Shown: piece after piece, positions 43,311 through 56,700 of the stretch
How positions within the stretch are numbered: the first letter of the stretch is position 1
Layout: every line of letters begins with the position of its first letter
DNA from: Stomoxys calcitrans
Taxonomy: Eukaryota; Arthropoda; Insecta; Diptera; Muscidae
NCBI RefSeq assembly: GCF_963082655.1
Contig: NC_081555.1
Location: forward strand, 18,105,437-18,169,436
Length of the DNA: 64,000 nucleotides
Direction: 5' to 3'
Position numbers and translations under genes: made by a program
Notes under the pieces: model-generated
Seen by the model: the letters and a program-made list of their open reading frames with translations, nothing else
Told to the model about the DNA's origin: nothing
Databases searched by the model: none

Positions 43311-45699
43311 AGGATCATGAAGTAACGTGTATTATGTCATTAACCCATATTTACGATCAGCATTTTTGTGAGTGCAGAGAAACAGCCACAAATATAAGTA
43401 AAAAGTTCATTTCGAGTCCCTAATTAAACCAATAGTTCACAAAAAATCATTTACTCTCTTATCTCTGATTAACTTGAGATTTGGAGTTCAGGATGCGTAT
43501 TACTATTGTGGAGTCATCTGATGGCTGACCATGATTTTAATCAACTCAGAGGTATAATTGTCAGGTCTTAGATTACTATAACGAGTTGTTAGTATACCAC
43601 TCATCCCATGGCGCCGGGATGGAAAAGATCAAACATACTCCCATGAGAAATGTTACCATTTTCAATGTTTTAAATTTTGCCAGCCTTTAAAACCAAATGT
43701 CTCCATTGGTTCGGTCGTATATCTAACCCTTGATTTGGTTTTTTACTTCCTTTGCATATGATCTTTCACACAAATCAGCAGTCTACTGGAAGCAAAGTTA
43801 TACATTTTTGGCCACATGATTGCACTTTTCAGCCACTTTTAGCGATTCAAATCGGTTATAAATTAGAGACCCCTTGTCATTGAACTAAATTGTCTCAGGC
43901 AACACTCTTGGACTGAATGATTTACAATACATGTTATTGATTTAAATATATTCTGTGTTTCGATTTGCGCTTAATAAATTATGCTTTGTTAAGCTTAGGT
44001 TTCTTTGGCAATCTGCGTTTAAAAAGCAACGATATTGCCCCCAAATTGGTAGCCACACTCAGTTGTTACATTTGACTTTATAGTTTATTATCTTCTTTCG
44101 CTTGGCTTTTTCCATAAAATCACCCTTCAACCACTACAAAAAACAAAAAATCTTCATGTTGCTGCTCAAAGATATGCAGTTAACACTTGCCGGTTTTATG
44201 GTCTCACCCTAAAGACAATCATATCTTGGCAAATAATCTACAACACCCGCCACTCGAATAACTTTCCAAACTTTTATAATTTTTCAATTAAAGGAAAAAT
44301 TCTCTAGGGTAACGGTGCCAATGCTATTAGAGAGAAGGGCTGCAAAGAGTGCGAGATTATGTTTTAGGGGCAGCGCTGTGAAGCAATGGTTTGTGCAGTA
44401 ATCAACCACAACAAAAGCCAAAATTTAGAAGTGGTTCATGAAAAGCAAAAGTTTCTTTTTCTGCAGTTAACTTGTCGCCGCTGATAGAGAAGTAAACTTT
44501 TGTAATTTATTTCATAAAAGGTTCGAGTGGTTAGATTTACTCCTTAGCCATTGTAGAGAAGAAAGGATGCGAAGCAGTATGATATAAAAGCTAACGGCAG
44601 TTTTTCAAAATTCTAGTAAAATGAAATCTGTTGCATATGCTGGATAGAACATTAATTTTTTAATGTAAAATATTTAAAAAGGAAATGGGCATTAAGCTAA
44701 AGTTAAGTAAGGATGATATTGGTTTCTTAGCATAATAATCTGAATTAAAACTTCTGATGTAATTAATAATAATCATGAAGAAATTTTTTGAGTCAGAAGG
44801 AAATTGATACATCATAAATCACCTTTAAATGTAAATCTGAACTAAAACTGAGGATTATTGAGTTGTATATGGTATATGAATTGTAGAGTAAAGTATTCGA
44901 TATTGTATTTACATAACTTAAAATAATTGTATATCCTTAAAATAGCGATGCTCGTAAAAGTTTGGCTTCGTCATTGTGAAGTGATGTCAGACTACGCATA
45001 CAATTTCAAAAAATGATTAATAGCCCAATCACCCATCATCATTTAATAGGCCACAGGGTGTTCTAATTATCCCATTGAAATCATTGAGATGGATCTACTT
45101 TTTTGGTTTCTTCATTTCAAATGTTTTTCAAGCTTACAACTATTTAAAGAATACCTCTCTTTAACATTTTTTTTCCAATGAACAATACACATATGTATAT
45201 GTATACAAGCATACACTCAGGCTGTCCTTTTGTTATTGCATACTTTCTTGGGCATGACTTCTATCCGTAGTCGTTTCAAGAACTTTACTTCATTATTATT
45301 ATTTGTTTTGCAGTATTGCAATGTAGTTTTCAACTTGATTAAAAACAAATCAAGCTGAAAATAGACTGCAACAAAATTCCACTTTGATTTGAACAAATAA
45401 CGCTTATAGCATTGTCAAAGTGTCAATTGCCAATATGTATAGAGAGTAAAAGAGGTGGGAAGGCAACTGTATTGCAGTGTGTACTTCAATAGTTCATAGA
45501 CAAGTTGTAGTTTAATACTTTTACGACAAATGACAAATGAAACTTAAAATAAACTGATAAAGCATTGCAATAATATAAAAAAAGAAACACTGTAGCAATA
45601 GAAAAGAGGAATAACTTTGAATAGTCATTGTCAAGTCAATGGATTGCAACAGATTTCTAAAATAGAATATTGTATTGTGTTACTCTGAAATTTTTATTA
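43311..45699. other. Large gene-free region
   Basis: About 2.4 kb with no gene I can support. Composition is AT-rich and mostly unique; stretches of stop codons in all frames. It may hold regulatory DNA, but nothing specific is visible. Confidence 0.45.
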
Positions 45700-45935
45700 A
45701 GTTTATACCCAACATAATAGAATGGAGGATATATTAAAATCGCCCTTCTGTTAGTAGCATCTTGAAATGTCGTTAAATAAATTTTATCGTCATGATATTT
45801 CAACTCTATGTAGACATTTCCTTCAGTTCGTTCAAAGAAATGAAGGTATATGCATGAAATTTTGCACGGACGTTTTTGTGGAAGGCAATACCAAAAGACA
45901 CTTAATTGAAGATATTTGGATATAGGCTAGGTAAG
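45700..45935 (+). repeat. Modular element left-end fragment
   Basis: 'gtttatacccaacataatag' and 'tgaaattttgcacggacg' match modular element ends and units. No right end. Confidence 0.5.
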
Positions 45936-45944
45936 GTTAAAGTG

Positions 45945-48455
45945 CCACTCTGCCATCACAATCACTAAGACGTTTTCGTCTATTGTGATACCACAGGAAC
46001 AGGAGAAAGAAGATGCATTTTAGTTCCTACCGTTGAACCATCCAGATCGTTTTAAAAAACCCAACAACTTGCAAAGGTTCACAAAGAAAAGATAACCTTA
46101 AGTGAAACTCCTTTAGACCGCCAGTGTGGGACACACACAGCATATGTTCTATACGCTCTTCTTCCTCGACGTCCTCACAGTTTCGTCAAAAGTCTTTACT
46201 AGCAACCTTCAGTCTGTCAGCATGTTTTCCGATTAGGCAGTGACCTGTCATGGCGGATACAATGACGGAGACGACTGTTCTAGCCAGTGATAGCAAAGCG
46301 GTAGACTTCTTCAAGTCTAGATAAGGCCACAGTCTAGATAAGAGTACTGGGGAACTTTTCCCTTACCGCAATTGCCACTCCATCAGCATACGTGACCAGG
46401 CTACTCCTTTTTCTTGCAGAGACAATAATATATTGTTCTTCGCTATGTACCAAAGTATAGGAGACAGTACACCTCCTTGAGGTGTTCATCTGCTGACCCA
46501 TCGTTTAAGATCTACAGATCCCAAGCCTGCCGTAATGCATCTTTTACTAAATAAGTTTTTAATAAACTTTCTTACGGTAGAGTTGATGCCTAGAAACTCC
46601 AACTCCTTCATGATTGACGTCGGTTTTACATTACTGAAAGCACCTTCCATGTCAAGAAATGCTATTATTTTATATTGCTTGACAGCGAGGGAACTATCTA
46701 TGTAGCCGAATAGGTCGTGAAGGGCTGTTTCAGTGCACTTGCCTTTACTATATGCATGCTGTTATCGAGGCAGGCGATCTCCAGGGATATTTGGCCTAAG
46801 ATATGTTCCTATCAACCTCTCAAGAGTCTTCATCATGAAGGATGACTGACTAATAGAGGGAAAATCTTTCGTATCTTATTGTTTTCCAGCTTTTGGAATG
46901 AAAATAGCCTTTGTGCCCCTCCATCCCACAGGTATATACGACCTGTCGATACAAGCAGTGTATATCTTTCTAAGCTAATGAGTCAGTCTGTCGGACACAG
47001 CTTGTAATTCAACCGGTGATACATAATCAGGATTTGCGGTTCAGAGACAATTTCCCCAATAACCTCCGACGAATGCATACCAGTGGCAACCTCTTCTAGA
47101 GCCACGTTGTTCGTTTGGAGAGTTTCCCAGGAAGTGCCTGTCAGCGAGTAGTTCTAGTGTTTCCTCACTAGACATTGTCCATGCGTTCTCTGACTTCTGA
47201 ATATATACCACCATAATAGATCGAAGATAAGATCTTTCTTAGCCTAGAGGCCACAGATGTATGCTCCACGAAACTGCATAATTCGAGCCAGGATTTGTGC
47301 TGAGCCTTTCTCAGCTCGCCCTTGCATTTTCTTAGCTCAGCCTTATAGACGTCCCAATCATGTGGTGCTTTTCGCTCTGTTGAAGAGTTTTCTGCAGTTC
47401 TTCCTCAGAGCAACCAGTTCTGAGGTCCACCTTAGCGGTCGCTGTTTACCCCTTGGCTGACTAGAACATCCTGACACAAGTGAGTCATTCAGGGCCTTCG
47501 TGATCCGCTTGACCATTATGTATACACCCTCCGCAGTTTCCACTTCCTTTTCTGGTCTATTTAGAAGGAACAGTCGTGCAGAATGTTTGCCGAAATCTAT
47601 CCTTGCGACGGAAGAAGAAAAACGTTTAGACTACTCTTTGCATGAATACAGGCTCTGTGTATTCCCCGTACCATTGAGTAGTTTAAATCCCGGAATTCTT
47701 AGTCCACGAACCATTGATCCACACACCCATGGTTCCTGGATAAAAACCACGTCAAATCCCACTGCCATCAGGAGGACCTTTAGTGCCGCCGAAGCGGCCT
47801 TACAATGGTGGAGATTTATCTGTAGAAACCGGACCATAGTCAGGACACAGAACTTCCACCACTGTTGTGCTAGCCTCGTCTTCTGATACCACCAGGACTT
47901 CATCCTCACAAGATTCGTTAGATCTTGCCATGAAGAGCTTCTGTATGCATCCAGGGGCAGGTGAGAAAGCTGTGGAACCACTCTTCCTCAGGACACTGGA
48001 CACTTGTGGTGTGACCGATTCCTTCTTAGATGCTTCACTAGCTGCTGCTGTCGAAGTACTTTTTGAGTTCGGTGCTTCACCGCTGACGCACACCTTGAGC
48101 TCAGTCCAACCAGACTTTAGCGATGTGGTCGATAGTTCCTCAGGCAAGTGTTCAGCAACAACTCCTAAGCCATCTCCTGATTCCCCAACCCACCGCTTCT
48201 ATTGACCTTCAGTTTCAACTTGTTGAATCCGTAGGATATAATCCCTTCAGACTTGTTGAGGTCTGCGAGGCAGCCAGAGTTGAGTATGAATACTGCATGG
48301 GTCTGGTCACCATCAGCCTCATCCAATTTTCCAGACGGTGGTTGAAAGATTTCATTCCCTTGGTCTTCCAAGTATCGATTCAGGATCTGAGGGAATCCTT
48401 GGTATCCAAGCATGCGCCATTGGTCGAGAAGGAATATATTCCTTCTTTTTGTAAA
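45945..48455 (-). pseudogene. RNase H-group non-LTR retrotransposon, nearly full but broken, minus strand
   Basis: From high to low coordinate: ORF1 (48165-48458: DQWRMLGYQGFPQILNRYLE, GNEIFQPPSGKLDEADGDQT; then 47800-48147, a Ser/Glu-rich part), endonuclease start (47631-47981: LQINLHHCKAASAALKVLL, DVVFIQEPWVCGSMVRGLRI), and further ORF2 pieces. The RT near 46380-46500 reads TPQGGVLSPILWYIAK and a YADG in place of YADD across frameshifts. The 3' region (45945-46150) matches the zinc-knuckle end of 6640-8610 ('ctgtcggtctcacactgt'-like degraded). ORF1 and the endonuclease frame overlap. Many frameshifts; inactive. Same family as 6640-8610. Confidence 0.8.
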
Positions 48456-48602
48456 CAAGTTTTACATGGCTGAATATATCACATATGTCGCCAGCATTAG
48501 TTAGGGGGTAACCACCTTGGCTGAAATTTTGATTTTTTTTCTGATGTTCTCGCGAGGATTGGAACCTAGGCATTCAGCGTCATAGCGGACATGCTAACCT
48601 GT
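48456..48602 (-). mobile_element. tRNA-derived SINE, 5' part
   Basis: Minus strand: tRNA-like head ('ggttagcatgtccgctatga', 'cgctgaatgcctagg', B box altered to GGTTCCAATCC), then 'cgagaacatcagaaaaaa' and 'gctggcgacatatgtgat'. The 3' half is absent and the element abuts the retrotransposon 5' end. Confidence 0.75.
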
Positions 48603-50394
48603 CATTTTTATTACCATCCTTCAATTTCTAGAAAATATAATTTGATAGGATAAAAACCATAAGGTGTACTTTCTCCCCCTCTCTATCTCTCTCCCTCTTT
48701 TGACAAATGATGATTGTCACTTATACATTGGTCGCTTTATCTTCTGCAGCTTATATAACAGTCTGTAAACTTTTATGCGAAACATAGCAGAGAACAGAAA
48801 ATGTAACCAAAAAAACCATTTTTCAAAATCACTTGTCATTATCTTGCCGTATTCAGTAAAGTTTATTTAAGTCATCACATGCATGCACTCACGTGCAACG
48901 ATGTGCGCGAAAATTAGCATATACATATGTGCATATGTTTGTGCCGCTGTGTATATTTTCTAGTAGACTGCAGAAATGGCGTGTGTGTGTGTGTGTGAGC
49001 ATACAGATGCGCAGATGTATGATGTCGGGCAGCAGCGAAGCTATTATTTGGCTGCCAGCGGCAAGAAATTGCATGGAAAAAAATTATGCAAACACATGCA
49101 TATCCTCTTTACATGTTTCCCTGTATGTGTGCATCTGTGCTTGTGTGTAGTTTATTCGACGAATATCACAATGTGAACACAATGCCAATGTAAAGTATAT
49201 TTCCGCACGCATACGTACAAACACAAATAGACAAAACAGACGACGAATGTATAAAGCACCAACAAAGAGACAAACAGAAATATTATTCAGTTGCATATAA
49301 GTTTTGTGGTAAATATGGAAATTTTTATTTATAAGGTTGTTTCGATAAGGAAGGGGGAAATTTTTGGATTACCAATTCCAAATATCAATTGAAAACACTA
49401 TAAAGAACATATTTTCGTAATATACTGGAGCTACAATATTCCTGGTTATATGAAGTACATAGATTTTTAATATATACGAATGGTTTTAAACAAGAAAAAA
49501 TGTATGTTCTAGGGTTTGTTTTTAAGAACTAGGACTGGGGATATCGATATGTTTACTCGTTCACGGTAGTATTATCGCAGCCATTAAATTGCTGAGGTAG
49601 GTTTTTCTCTGAATTCAAGTGTCAAAGATCTCGGAACAAAATGGCTGACATTTCAAAGTTTAACTGTTATGGTGTAATTGTGTCTTTACCCCTGTCCACC
49701 AAGATATCCCGAGCTTGCAAAACTGCAAAACTGATTACAGCCACCGGCTTGTAACTTTGCTCCATTACTCTAATCTTCCTACAAAAGTACAAGATGGTCT
49801 AAGAAGTCTTTGAAGCAAAAGTGTCTGACAAAGAAGAATTCTTCCAGGCAACTTTACAGACCCGATCTATAATTTGTATCAAATTTGACCAATTTGAAAT
49901 TAAAATGTTTCGACTTTTCTTATTATCACTCCTGCCTAATATATATGGCTGACTTGCGTAATCACCACATAAACTTTTAGCCACTTGCAAGTTAACATTG
50001 CTGGTTACGGGGGGGCTTAGCACATGCATTCATACCGATTTGCATTTGTCTGGCACTTAAATTTTAACGCGAATACCATGTTAGCTCTTTATTTCAGTGA
50101 CATAGTAGTATAATAGGTCACACATCGGCTGTCTCATATCTTGGCGACATTGTGGTTGCCTACCGTGATGGAAATGATAAGAAATTAGGCCAACCATTCA
50201 ATTTTGTTGCACTTTATAAAGCAAATACAGTATATGGTTCAGCTTAAGATCATCGAGTTTAATGATACCGTTTAAAGAATAGAATAGCAATTTAACTATT
50301 TAAAAAGTTAGGCAAGAATGGGTTAGGCTACGTGGATCGCAAATTTTTTCTAGAAATAGGTTAAAGTACTCCACATACACAACACTAGCGAATG
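48603..50394. other. Gene-free region with GT/CA microsatellites
   Basis: A (GT)n run near 48980-48997 and GT/CA-rich, ATGTATATG-rich sequence to about 49290. Open frames here (48889-49296, both strands) reflect this low complexity. No gene seen to 50394. Confidence 0.5.
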
Positions 50395-50584
50395 AAAGTG
50401 CCAACCCTTGCCAATCTCCCTCTTACAGGTGTTAGGGCAAGAACAAATCCTGGGTGGAATTCCGTAGCTCCGTAGAGGATACATCTGAACTGAGCTTGTC
50501 GTTTTGACAATGAACACCACACAAATCGGAGCTTAGAGTTCCAGTGAGCTCCGTGAGAGTTGATAGTTAATATAAAGTCCGGTT
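50395..50584. repeat. Interspersed repeat fragments
   Basis: 'tgaacaccacacaaatcgg' plus 'agcttagagttcc' resembles 575-605. No coding content. Confidence 0.45.
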
Positions 50585-51080
50585 GTGTTATACAGCAAAC
50601 AAATTTGTACCGATTCGGACCGTACTTGGCACAATTGTTGAAAGTCATAACAGAACACAACATGCAATTTTCAGCCAAATCGGAAAAAATTACGGCTTTC
50701 AGGGGTTCAAGAAGTCATAAGTGAAAACCACATACAAAATTTCAGCCAAATCGGAAAATATTGCGGCTTGTAAGGGCTCAAGAAGTTAAATCGGGAGATC
50801 GGTGTATATGGGAGCGATGTCAAGTTCCAGACCAATTTGGACCGTACATGACATATTTGTTGGAAGTCATAAGTAAACACTACATACAAAATTTCAGCCA
50901 AATCGGACAGGAATTGCGGCTTGTAAGGGCTCAAGAAATCAAATCGGGAGATCGGTTTATATGGGAACTATATCGGGTTATAAATCGATGTGGACCGTAC
51001 TTGATACAGTTGTTTGAAGTCATAACAGAACACCGCATGCAAAATTTCAGCCAAATCGCCAATGGTGCTGGGTATAAAAA
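50585..51080 (+). repeat. 153-bp-module element fragment
   Basis: Anchors 'gggctcaagaa' at about 50775 and 50928 lie 153 bp apart; a third, 'ggttcaagaa', is at 50703. Each module has 'caaaatttcagccaaatcgg' and 'gggagatcggtttatatggg'. The right end 'ggtgctgggtataaaaa' is a weak version of the standard end. Confidence 0.8.
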
Positions 51081-51430
51081 TTGAACATGAACTGATTTAC
51101 CGAGTACTGATTCAGTTTGTTTTTCCTTCCAAAATAATGCAATATTTTGGCAACAAATTCAAATTCAATATGGCAGCCTATTGTGCATATTTTCCAAAAA
51201 AATATTGCACCACAGCGATTGACTAATGGATATTAATTGCTTCGTTGTTCGTTAAGTCTACGTTTCATTCGCATTCAGTTGAATTGTGTGAAATGATCCC
51301 ATCAATCGTTGCTGGCCTCTTTTGCAAAATGGAAGATGAAAAGCAGTTTTAAGTCATCGATGGTGAATTTGTTTATGGCTTTATGAAAATTTGTCATGAC
51401 CTATTTATAAAAAATGAAATAAAATAACCC
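51081..51430. other. Intergenic, nothing recognised
   Basis: No gene seen. Confidence 0.4.
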
Positions 51431-54345
51431 CACGACAATCATATAAATGTTGAACAGTTGTTTGAATATGTTGGATCGCTTGAGATATAAAACCATAAAA
51501 GTAATAATGTGTATTTGTTTCCATCATCAAGTATTTATGGGCACAAAAGTGGAGAGACATAATATCTTTTTTCATTTTCTGGATAAATGCACAACGAAAA
51601 AAAATAAGTTCGACGATTTCCAAAAAACAATTCAATTATAAAATCTTTATTTTAATACCGTCCGCTATCAAAGTTCTCGTGAACTTTAAACTACATGTAT
51701 CAAAATTTACCAAACTTTATTAATATAAAAAGATTTATTTTAACATCTTACTTTTTAAAGTTCCTTACACATATCCTTTATTTTCTTCCAAGTGAAAATT
51801 CCATGAAATTTCAAAAATATTTAAAAAAAAATCTACATTTAAATTCTATCCCCCAAAATTTTTGTTAGTTATGTAGCAAGTAGCAAAATTTACAAACCTT
51901 TTCTGCTATAAATTTTCTGCCTTAAATACTCTAAATTTTGAAGGGTCCTTGCACATATCCTTTTTTTTTGTATACATGCGAAAATCCGAAATTTGCCAAG
52001 AAAAATTAATATGAAACACTTGTTACATTTTCTGTCATTAGACTTTACAATGATGTGTATACACTTGCAAAAATTTGTGAAAAAATTGTAAGCCCTCATT
52101 TAAATTAAAAATTTGTAATCTAATAAGAATATTAAGTAATTTAGAATTAAGTCAGAGCTAATTATTATTTTTGTATTTAGGCATTTGCTACAAATGCAAC
52201 GCGAATTTTTGGCCAAATTTGCTTAGTATTGCAAAGATGCGAATAAATAAATGCTATCCCCCATTAAAAACATTGTTAACTATAAATTACATGTAGCACA
52301 ATTAATCAACCTTTATTGCTATAAAAAGATTTTCTTGAACATTCTACTTTTCTAAAGGTCCTTGCATATATCCTTTATTTTGCTTCCAAGTGAAATTTTC
52401 GCGAAATTTGCCAAAAAAAAAATATATGATAGATTTGATGCTTTTTCTGTTTTTAGATTTTACAATTATGTGTACAAGTACATATTTAATTGTGATATCA
52501 ATATACAATGTGTATTCGTTTCCATCTTCAATGAGATATGGGCACAACTGTGGAGAGACATAATACAATATCTTTTTTCATTTTCAGTACCGGGTAAATG
52601 TGCACCAAAAAAAGTGATATGTTCGGCGATTCCTCTTGGAAAAAAATTGTGAAATTTTAAAATCCTTATTTAAAAAGTGAAATTAAAATCATTGTTACCT
52701 GTAAACTACATGTATCAAAATTTTCCAAACTTTATTAGTATAAAAATGTTTCTCTTAATATATTACTTTTGAAACATCCTTACACATATCCTTTATTTTC
52801 TTTCAAGTGAAATTCCATGAAATTTGGAAAATGTTTAAAAAAATTTGTGTATTAATTAAAATTTTCATTTAATTTCTATTCCCCAACCAAATCTTTGTTA
52901 GCTATATATGACAAGTAACAAAATTTACCTACCTTTATTGCTATAAAAAGATTTCCTTAAATATTCTTAGTTTTGAAGGGTCCTTGCACATATCCTTTAT
53001 TTGTAACCGTGTGAAAATCCTACGAAATTTGTCAAGAAAAATTTATATGAAACACTTGTTACTCTTACTGTCTTTAGACTTTATATAATTGAAAAAATTT
53101 GTGAATTAATTTTAAGTCCTCATTTAAAAGCTATCCCCCATCAAAATCATAATTAACCACAAACCACAAAAAAAAATAATTCCTTGAACATTCCACTCTT
53201 TTTGAGGTCCTTGCATATATCCTTTATTTTGCCTTCAAATGAAAATTTTACAAAATTTGCCAAAAAAAAAGTATATGATAGACTTGTTTTTAGATTTTAC
53301 AATTATGTGTACATATTTAATTATGATACCAATATATATTTCCATTTCTAATGCCAGTCGATTTTTTACGCAAGCCTATATAACCATGGGTTAATGAATA
53401 TATTAATGTACATATATGCCAACGCTGGACTAAGTTCATTGCATCAGATGAAAGGAATGTTAAGCATGAGGTCGTTGTCCTGTTTGATTTCGTAAACAAA
53501 GAAAACGAAAGAAGACTCAAATTCAAAAGTTATTACATATAGCCGACAGCCCATACAAATCGTTGATATAGTTGTCGCGAAAATCATGCATGATATTTTA
53601 AGCGACATTGTGAACGAACATGTCATCATGTCTCACGACAATTCAAGTGACAGGGCTGTTACGATGTCCTTTAGGGAGCGTCCCTCTTTTGAAAAAAAAA
53701 AAAATTTAATAATAAATAAAAAAATGTGCTGACTTGTTTGTGGATATGTTTAGTGAATTCGTCGACAATCAAATTTATAACAGACAATCTGCAAGACTCG
53801 TCAGCAGATAAGCCATATGGTTGACAAAATTCAAATTGTCTTAAAGAAATCTTTGAAGACAATTAATAATTTTAAGTCCTTATTTAAAAGCTATCCCCAT
53901 AAAAATCTCTATTAACTACAAATTACATGTAGCAAAATTTTTCAACCTTTATTGCTATAAAAATAATTCCTTGAACATTCCACTTTTCCTAAGGTCCTTG
54001 CATATATCCTTTATTTTGCCTTCAATTGAAAGTTTCAAGAAATTTATCAAAAAAAAAGAAATGTATGATAGACTTGTTGCTCTTTCTGTTTTTAGATTTT
54101 ACAAATTTGTGTACATATTTTATTATGACACCAATATATACTTGCATTTCTAATACCAGTCTCATTTTTACGCAAGCCTATATAACCATGGGCTAATGAA
54201 TATGCCAACGATGGAACCATGAACTAAGTTCATTGCAAGACTACCCATCAGATGAAAGGAATGTTAAGCATGAGGTCGTTGTTCTGTTTGATTTCGTAAA
54301 CAAACAAAACGAAAGAAGACTCAAATTCAAGAGTTATGCTCTTTG
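51431..54345. repeat. AT-rich array with seven units in an a-b-c, a-b-c, c order
   Basis: An anchor close to 'tatcctttatttt' occurs near 51773, 51954, 52367, 52789, 52989, 53215 and 54003. By flanking words, units are of three kinds: a ('cttacacatatcc', 'aaattccatgaaattt'), b ('cttgcacatatcc', 'gaaaatcc.acgaaattt') and c ('cttgcatatatcc', 'ttttagattttacaattatg'). The order a-b-c is repeated, then c once more. The first a-b pair recurs about 1.02-1.03 kb later. The last c unit and 53340-53530 are a further duplication of 53215-53530 at 54003-54345. The flanks also share 'gtggagagacataatatc' (51550, 52550). No protein. Confidence 0.75.
53536..53860 (+). repeat. Interspersed repeat related to 58735-58883
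   Basis: 'gacagcccatacaaatcgtt', 'gatatagttgtcgcga', 'tcgtcgacaatcaaattt' and 'aagactcgtcagcagata' occur in both places in the same order. Here about 170 extra bases lie in the middle. In the 51.4-54.3 kb array it separates the last two c units, so it may be an insertion. Confidence 0.65.
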
Positions 54346-55540
54346 ATTTCTGTTGCTCTTATCTGAGGGGCCGTAGCCAATGTTAGGAAATAAGGTCAAT
54401 CAATGTTTATAAATATTTTATAGCCAGCCTATGCTTGCTTGCCTTTACACACAATTAAGAATTGTTTCTCTTGGCTAGAACAAGGGAGATGATTTTTGAA
54501 AAGCCTTATAGGAAAAAAGTCTTATCAGTTTTAAGTAAAATAGATTACAGTCTATAATTCTCATTGACAATAAAAGAGTTTCATAGTTTTTAGACTTTCT
54601 TCAAAAATAGGCACAAACACGTATCTCTCTTATAGTTTCTTTGTAATTGTTTTTTTTTTTTCTCTTTTTCCATTTTAAAGCAGAGTATAGTCACTCAGAA
54701 TGCATTTCAACGAAACGACCTTGAACATGTTGCTCATTAGATTGAACATAACGTAATAGAAGGGCATTTTGATTTTGATTTTTGAGCCGAAGGAATTCCT
54801 CCATACCCGAATATGTTTCTTGGTTTTTCAACAGAGTAAGCTCTCTCTTATTTATTCTCTATTCCCCCTCTCCCTCTCACTTTATGTCTTTAGTATGCGC
54901 TATTTACCACAACTCTTTTAATGTCATGCGTAAAACAGTGCTCTACTTAAGAGAACAAGTTATGCTTTGCAGGCTTTTCTACTCGTTTACTAAAAGAGAG
55001 AATATTTGACATTTTTTTTTGAAGAAGAGAAAAATGTCCCTTTTGGTGTTTGAAAAAATCCTTTTTTGCAGACTTTTTCCTTAAACAAAGTCTATATTTT
55101 GATGAAAAATATTCCTTCTACAGATTACGAGAGATAAACAAAGAGAATTTTTACATTCTCTTGATTTAACTTTGTCCGCAAATGCCAATTCACCTATGAG
55201 CATTGTCCCAAAAGTGGAACTTGTATTTTATCATTACTTCTTCTCCTATATATAAGAGAATATGTTTTTTTGTTCCTTATGGACTCAAAACCTTAAAATT
55301 TGGCCCTCCGGTGAAAATGTTATAATTTATTATTATTCAAAGAAGTCGCACCCACCCTATAGTGAAATTTAAAAAAAAACGCATTCAAGCAGATAGGTAA
55401 AGCGGGCTGTAGACCCTTAGATTAGTTTATAGTACACTATGCAATCAGGCTCACTTAGCCGATTTAGTTCAACCTATAGGAAGAAAATTACTTCTAGTTC
55501 TTACAGTAGAAACATCCAGATCCCTTTAGAAAGACGAAAT
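54346..55540. other. Gene-free AT-rich region
   Basis: Contains several 'aaagagagaata' and 'ttctcttatt' words (54840-55280) in both orientations but no gene. Confidence 0.45.
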
Positions 55541-55542
55541 TA

Positions 55543-56493
55543 TTGGGTTGCCCAAAAAGTAATTGTCGGTAATATAGTAGTAATATAGTCGGCGTTGACA
55601 AATTTTTTCAACGGCTTGTGACTCTGTAATTGCATTCTTTCTTCTGTCAGTTATCAGCTGTTACTTTTAGCTTGCTTTAGAAAAAAAGTGCGCGAAATTT
55701 TATTAAATTTTTTTGTTTGGCGTCAATTTTAATATGGGTACCACATGTATTGGAAGAAATTCATTTAACCAACCGAATCAACGCTTGTGATATGCACCTT
55801 AAACGCAATGAATTCGATCCGTTTTTAAAACGAATCATAACTGGAGATAAAAAATGGATTGTTTACAACAACGTTAGTCGAAAACGATCATGGTCCAAGC
55901 ATGGTGAACCAGTTCAAACCACTTCAAAGGCTGATATCCACCAAAAGAAGGTTATGCTGTCTGTTTGGTGGGATTGGAAGGGTGTGGTAAATTTTGAGCT
56001 GCTTCCAAGGAACCAAACGATTAATTCGGATGTTTACTGTCAACAATTGGACAAATTGAATACAGCCATCAAGGAGAAGCGACCAGAATTGGTCAATCGT
56101 AAAGGTGTCATATTCCACCAGGACAACGCTAGACCGCACACATCTTTCGTCACTCGTCAAAAACTGAGTGAGCTTGGCTGGGAACTTTTGATGCATCCAC
56201 CATATAGCCCGGACCTTGCACCATCAGACTACCATTTATTTCGATCTTTGCAGAACTCCTTAAATGGTAAAACTTTTGGCAATGATGAGGCTATAAAATC
56301 GCACTTAGTTCAGTTTTTTGCAGATAAAGGCCAGAAGTTCTTTGAACGTGGAATACTAAATTTGCCAGGAAGATGGCAAAAGGTTATCGAACAAAATGGC
56401 AATTATATATTCGATTAAAGTTCATTCTAAATTTTTTTAAATATGCATTTACTTTCTTTTAAAAAATCCGCAATTACTTTTTAGGCAACCCAA
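55543..56493 (+). pseudogene. Mariner with N-terminally deleted D34D transposase, copy 2 (complete ends)
   Basis: The element has both ends ('ttgggttgcccaaaaagt', 'tttttaggcaacccaa') and a TA on each side. The frame 55717-56418 has no ATG before NACDMHLK; it opens with a TTG codon. It encodes RIITGDKKWIVYNNVSRKR, GVIFHQDNARPHTSF and YSPDLAPSDYHLF: Asp, Asp, 34 residues, Asp. About 230 residues remain of the 340-350 usual for mariner, and the DNA-binding N-terminus is gone. The breakpoint equals that of 34765-35683, as does the altered 'cggtaatatagtagtaatat' after the left end. The catalytic core reads intact, so it is a deletion subfamily moved by another element's protein. Confidence 0.92.
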
Positions 56494-56629
56494 TACTTGG
56501 AAATTTTGCACATACACCAAGTCATCAATGAAATCTAAAGTTTGACAATTGCAGCAAATCTTGTAGATAGATAGTGACCTGTCGTTATCGACTCAGAAAA
56601 ATAACGCCTATGCTATAGCCAATGACACC

Positions 56630-56700
56630 CAAGTGGAACACGGGGGACTCGAACCTGGGTTTGCAAGTCATGAATGGCATACCAATTTTTACAACTACCT
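56630..56700 (-). repeat. Possible tRNA-derived fragment
   Basis: The minus strand has 'ccaggttcgagtccccc', which contains a valid B box (GGTTCGAGTCC), preceded by 'gcattcatgacttgcaaacc'. No cloverleaf could be drawn and no clear A box is present, so it is not called a tRNA gene. Confidence 0.3.

Noticed and set aside
48889..49296. Cys/Val-rich open frames on both strands
   Set aside because: They arise from GT/CA-rich low-complexity sequence.
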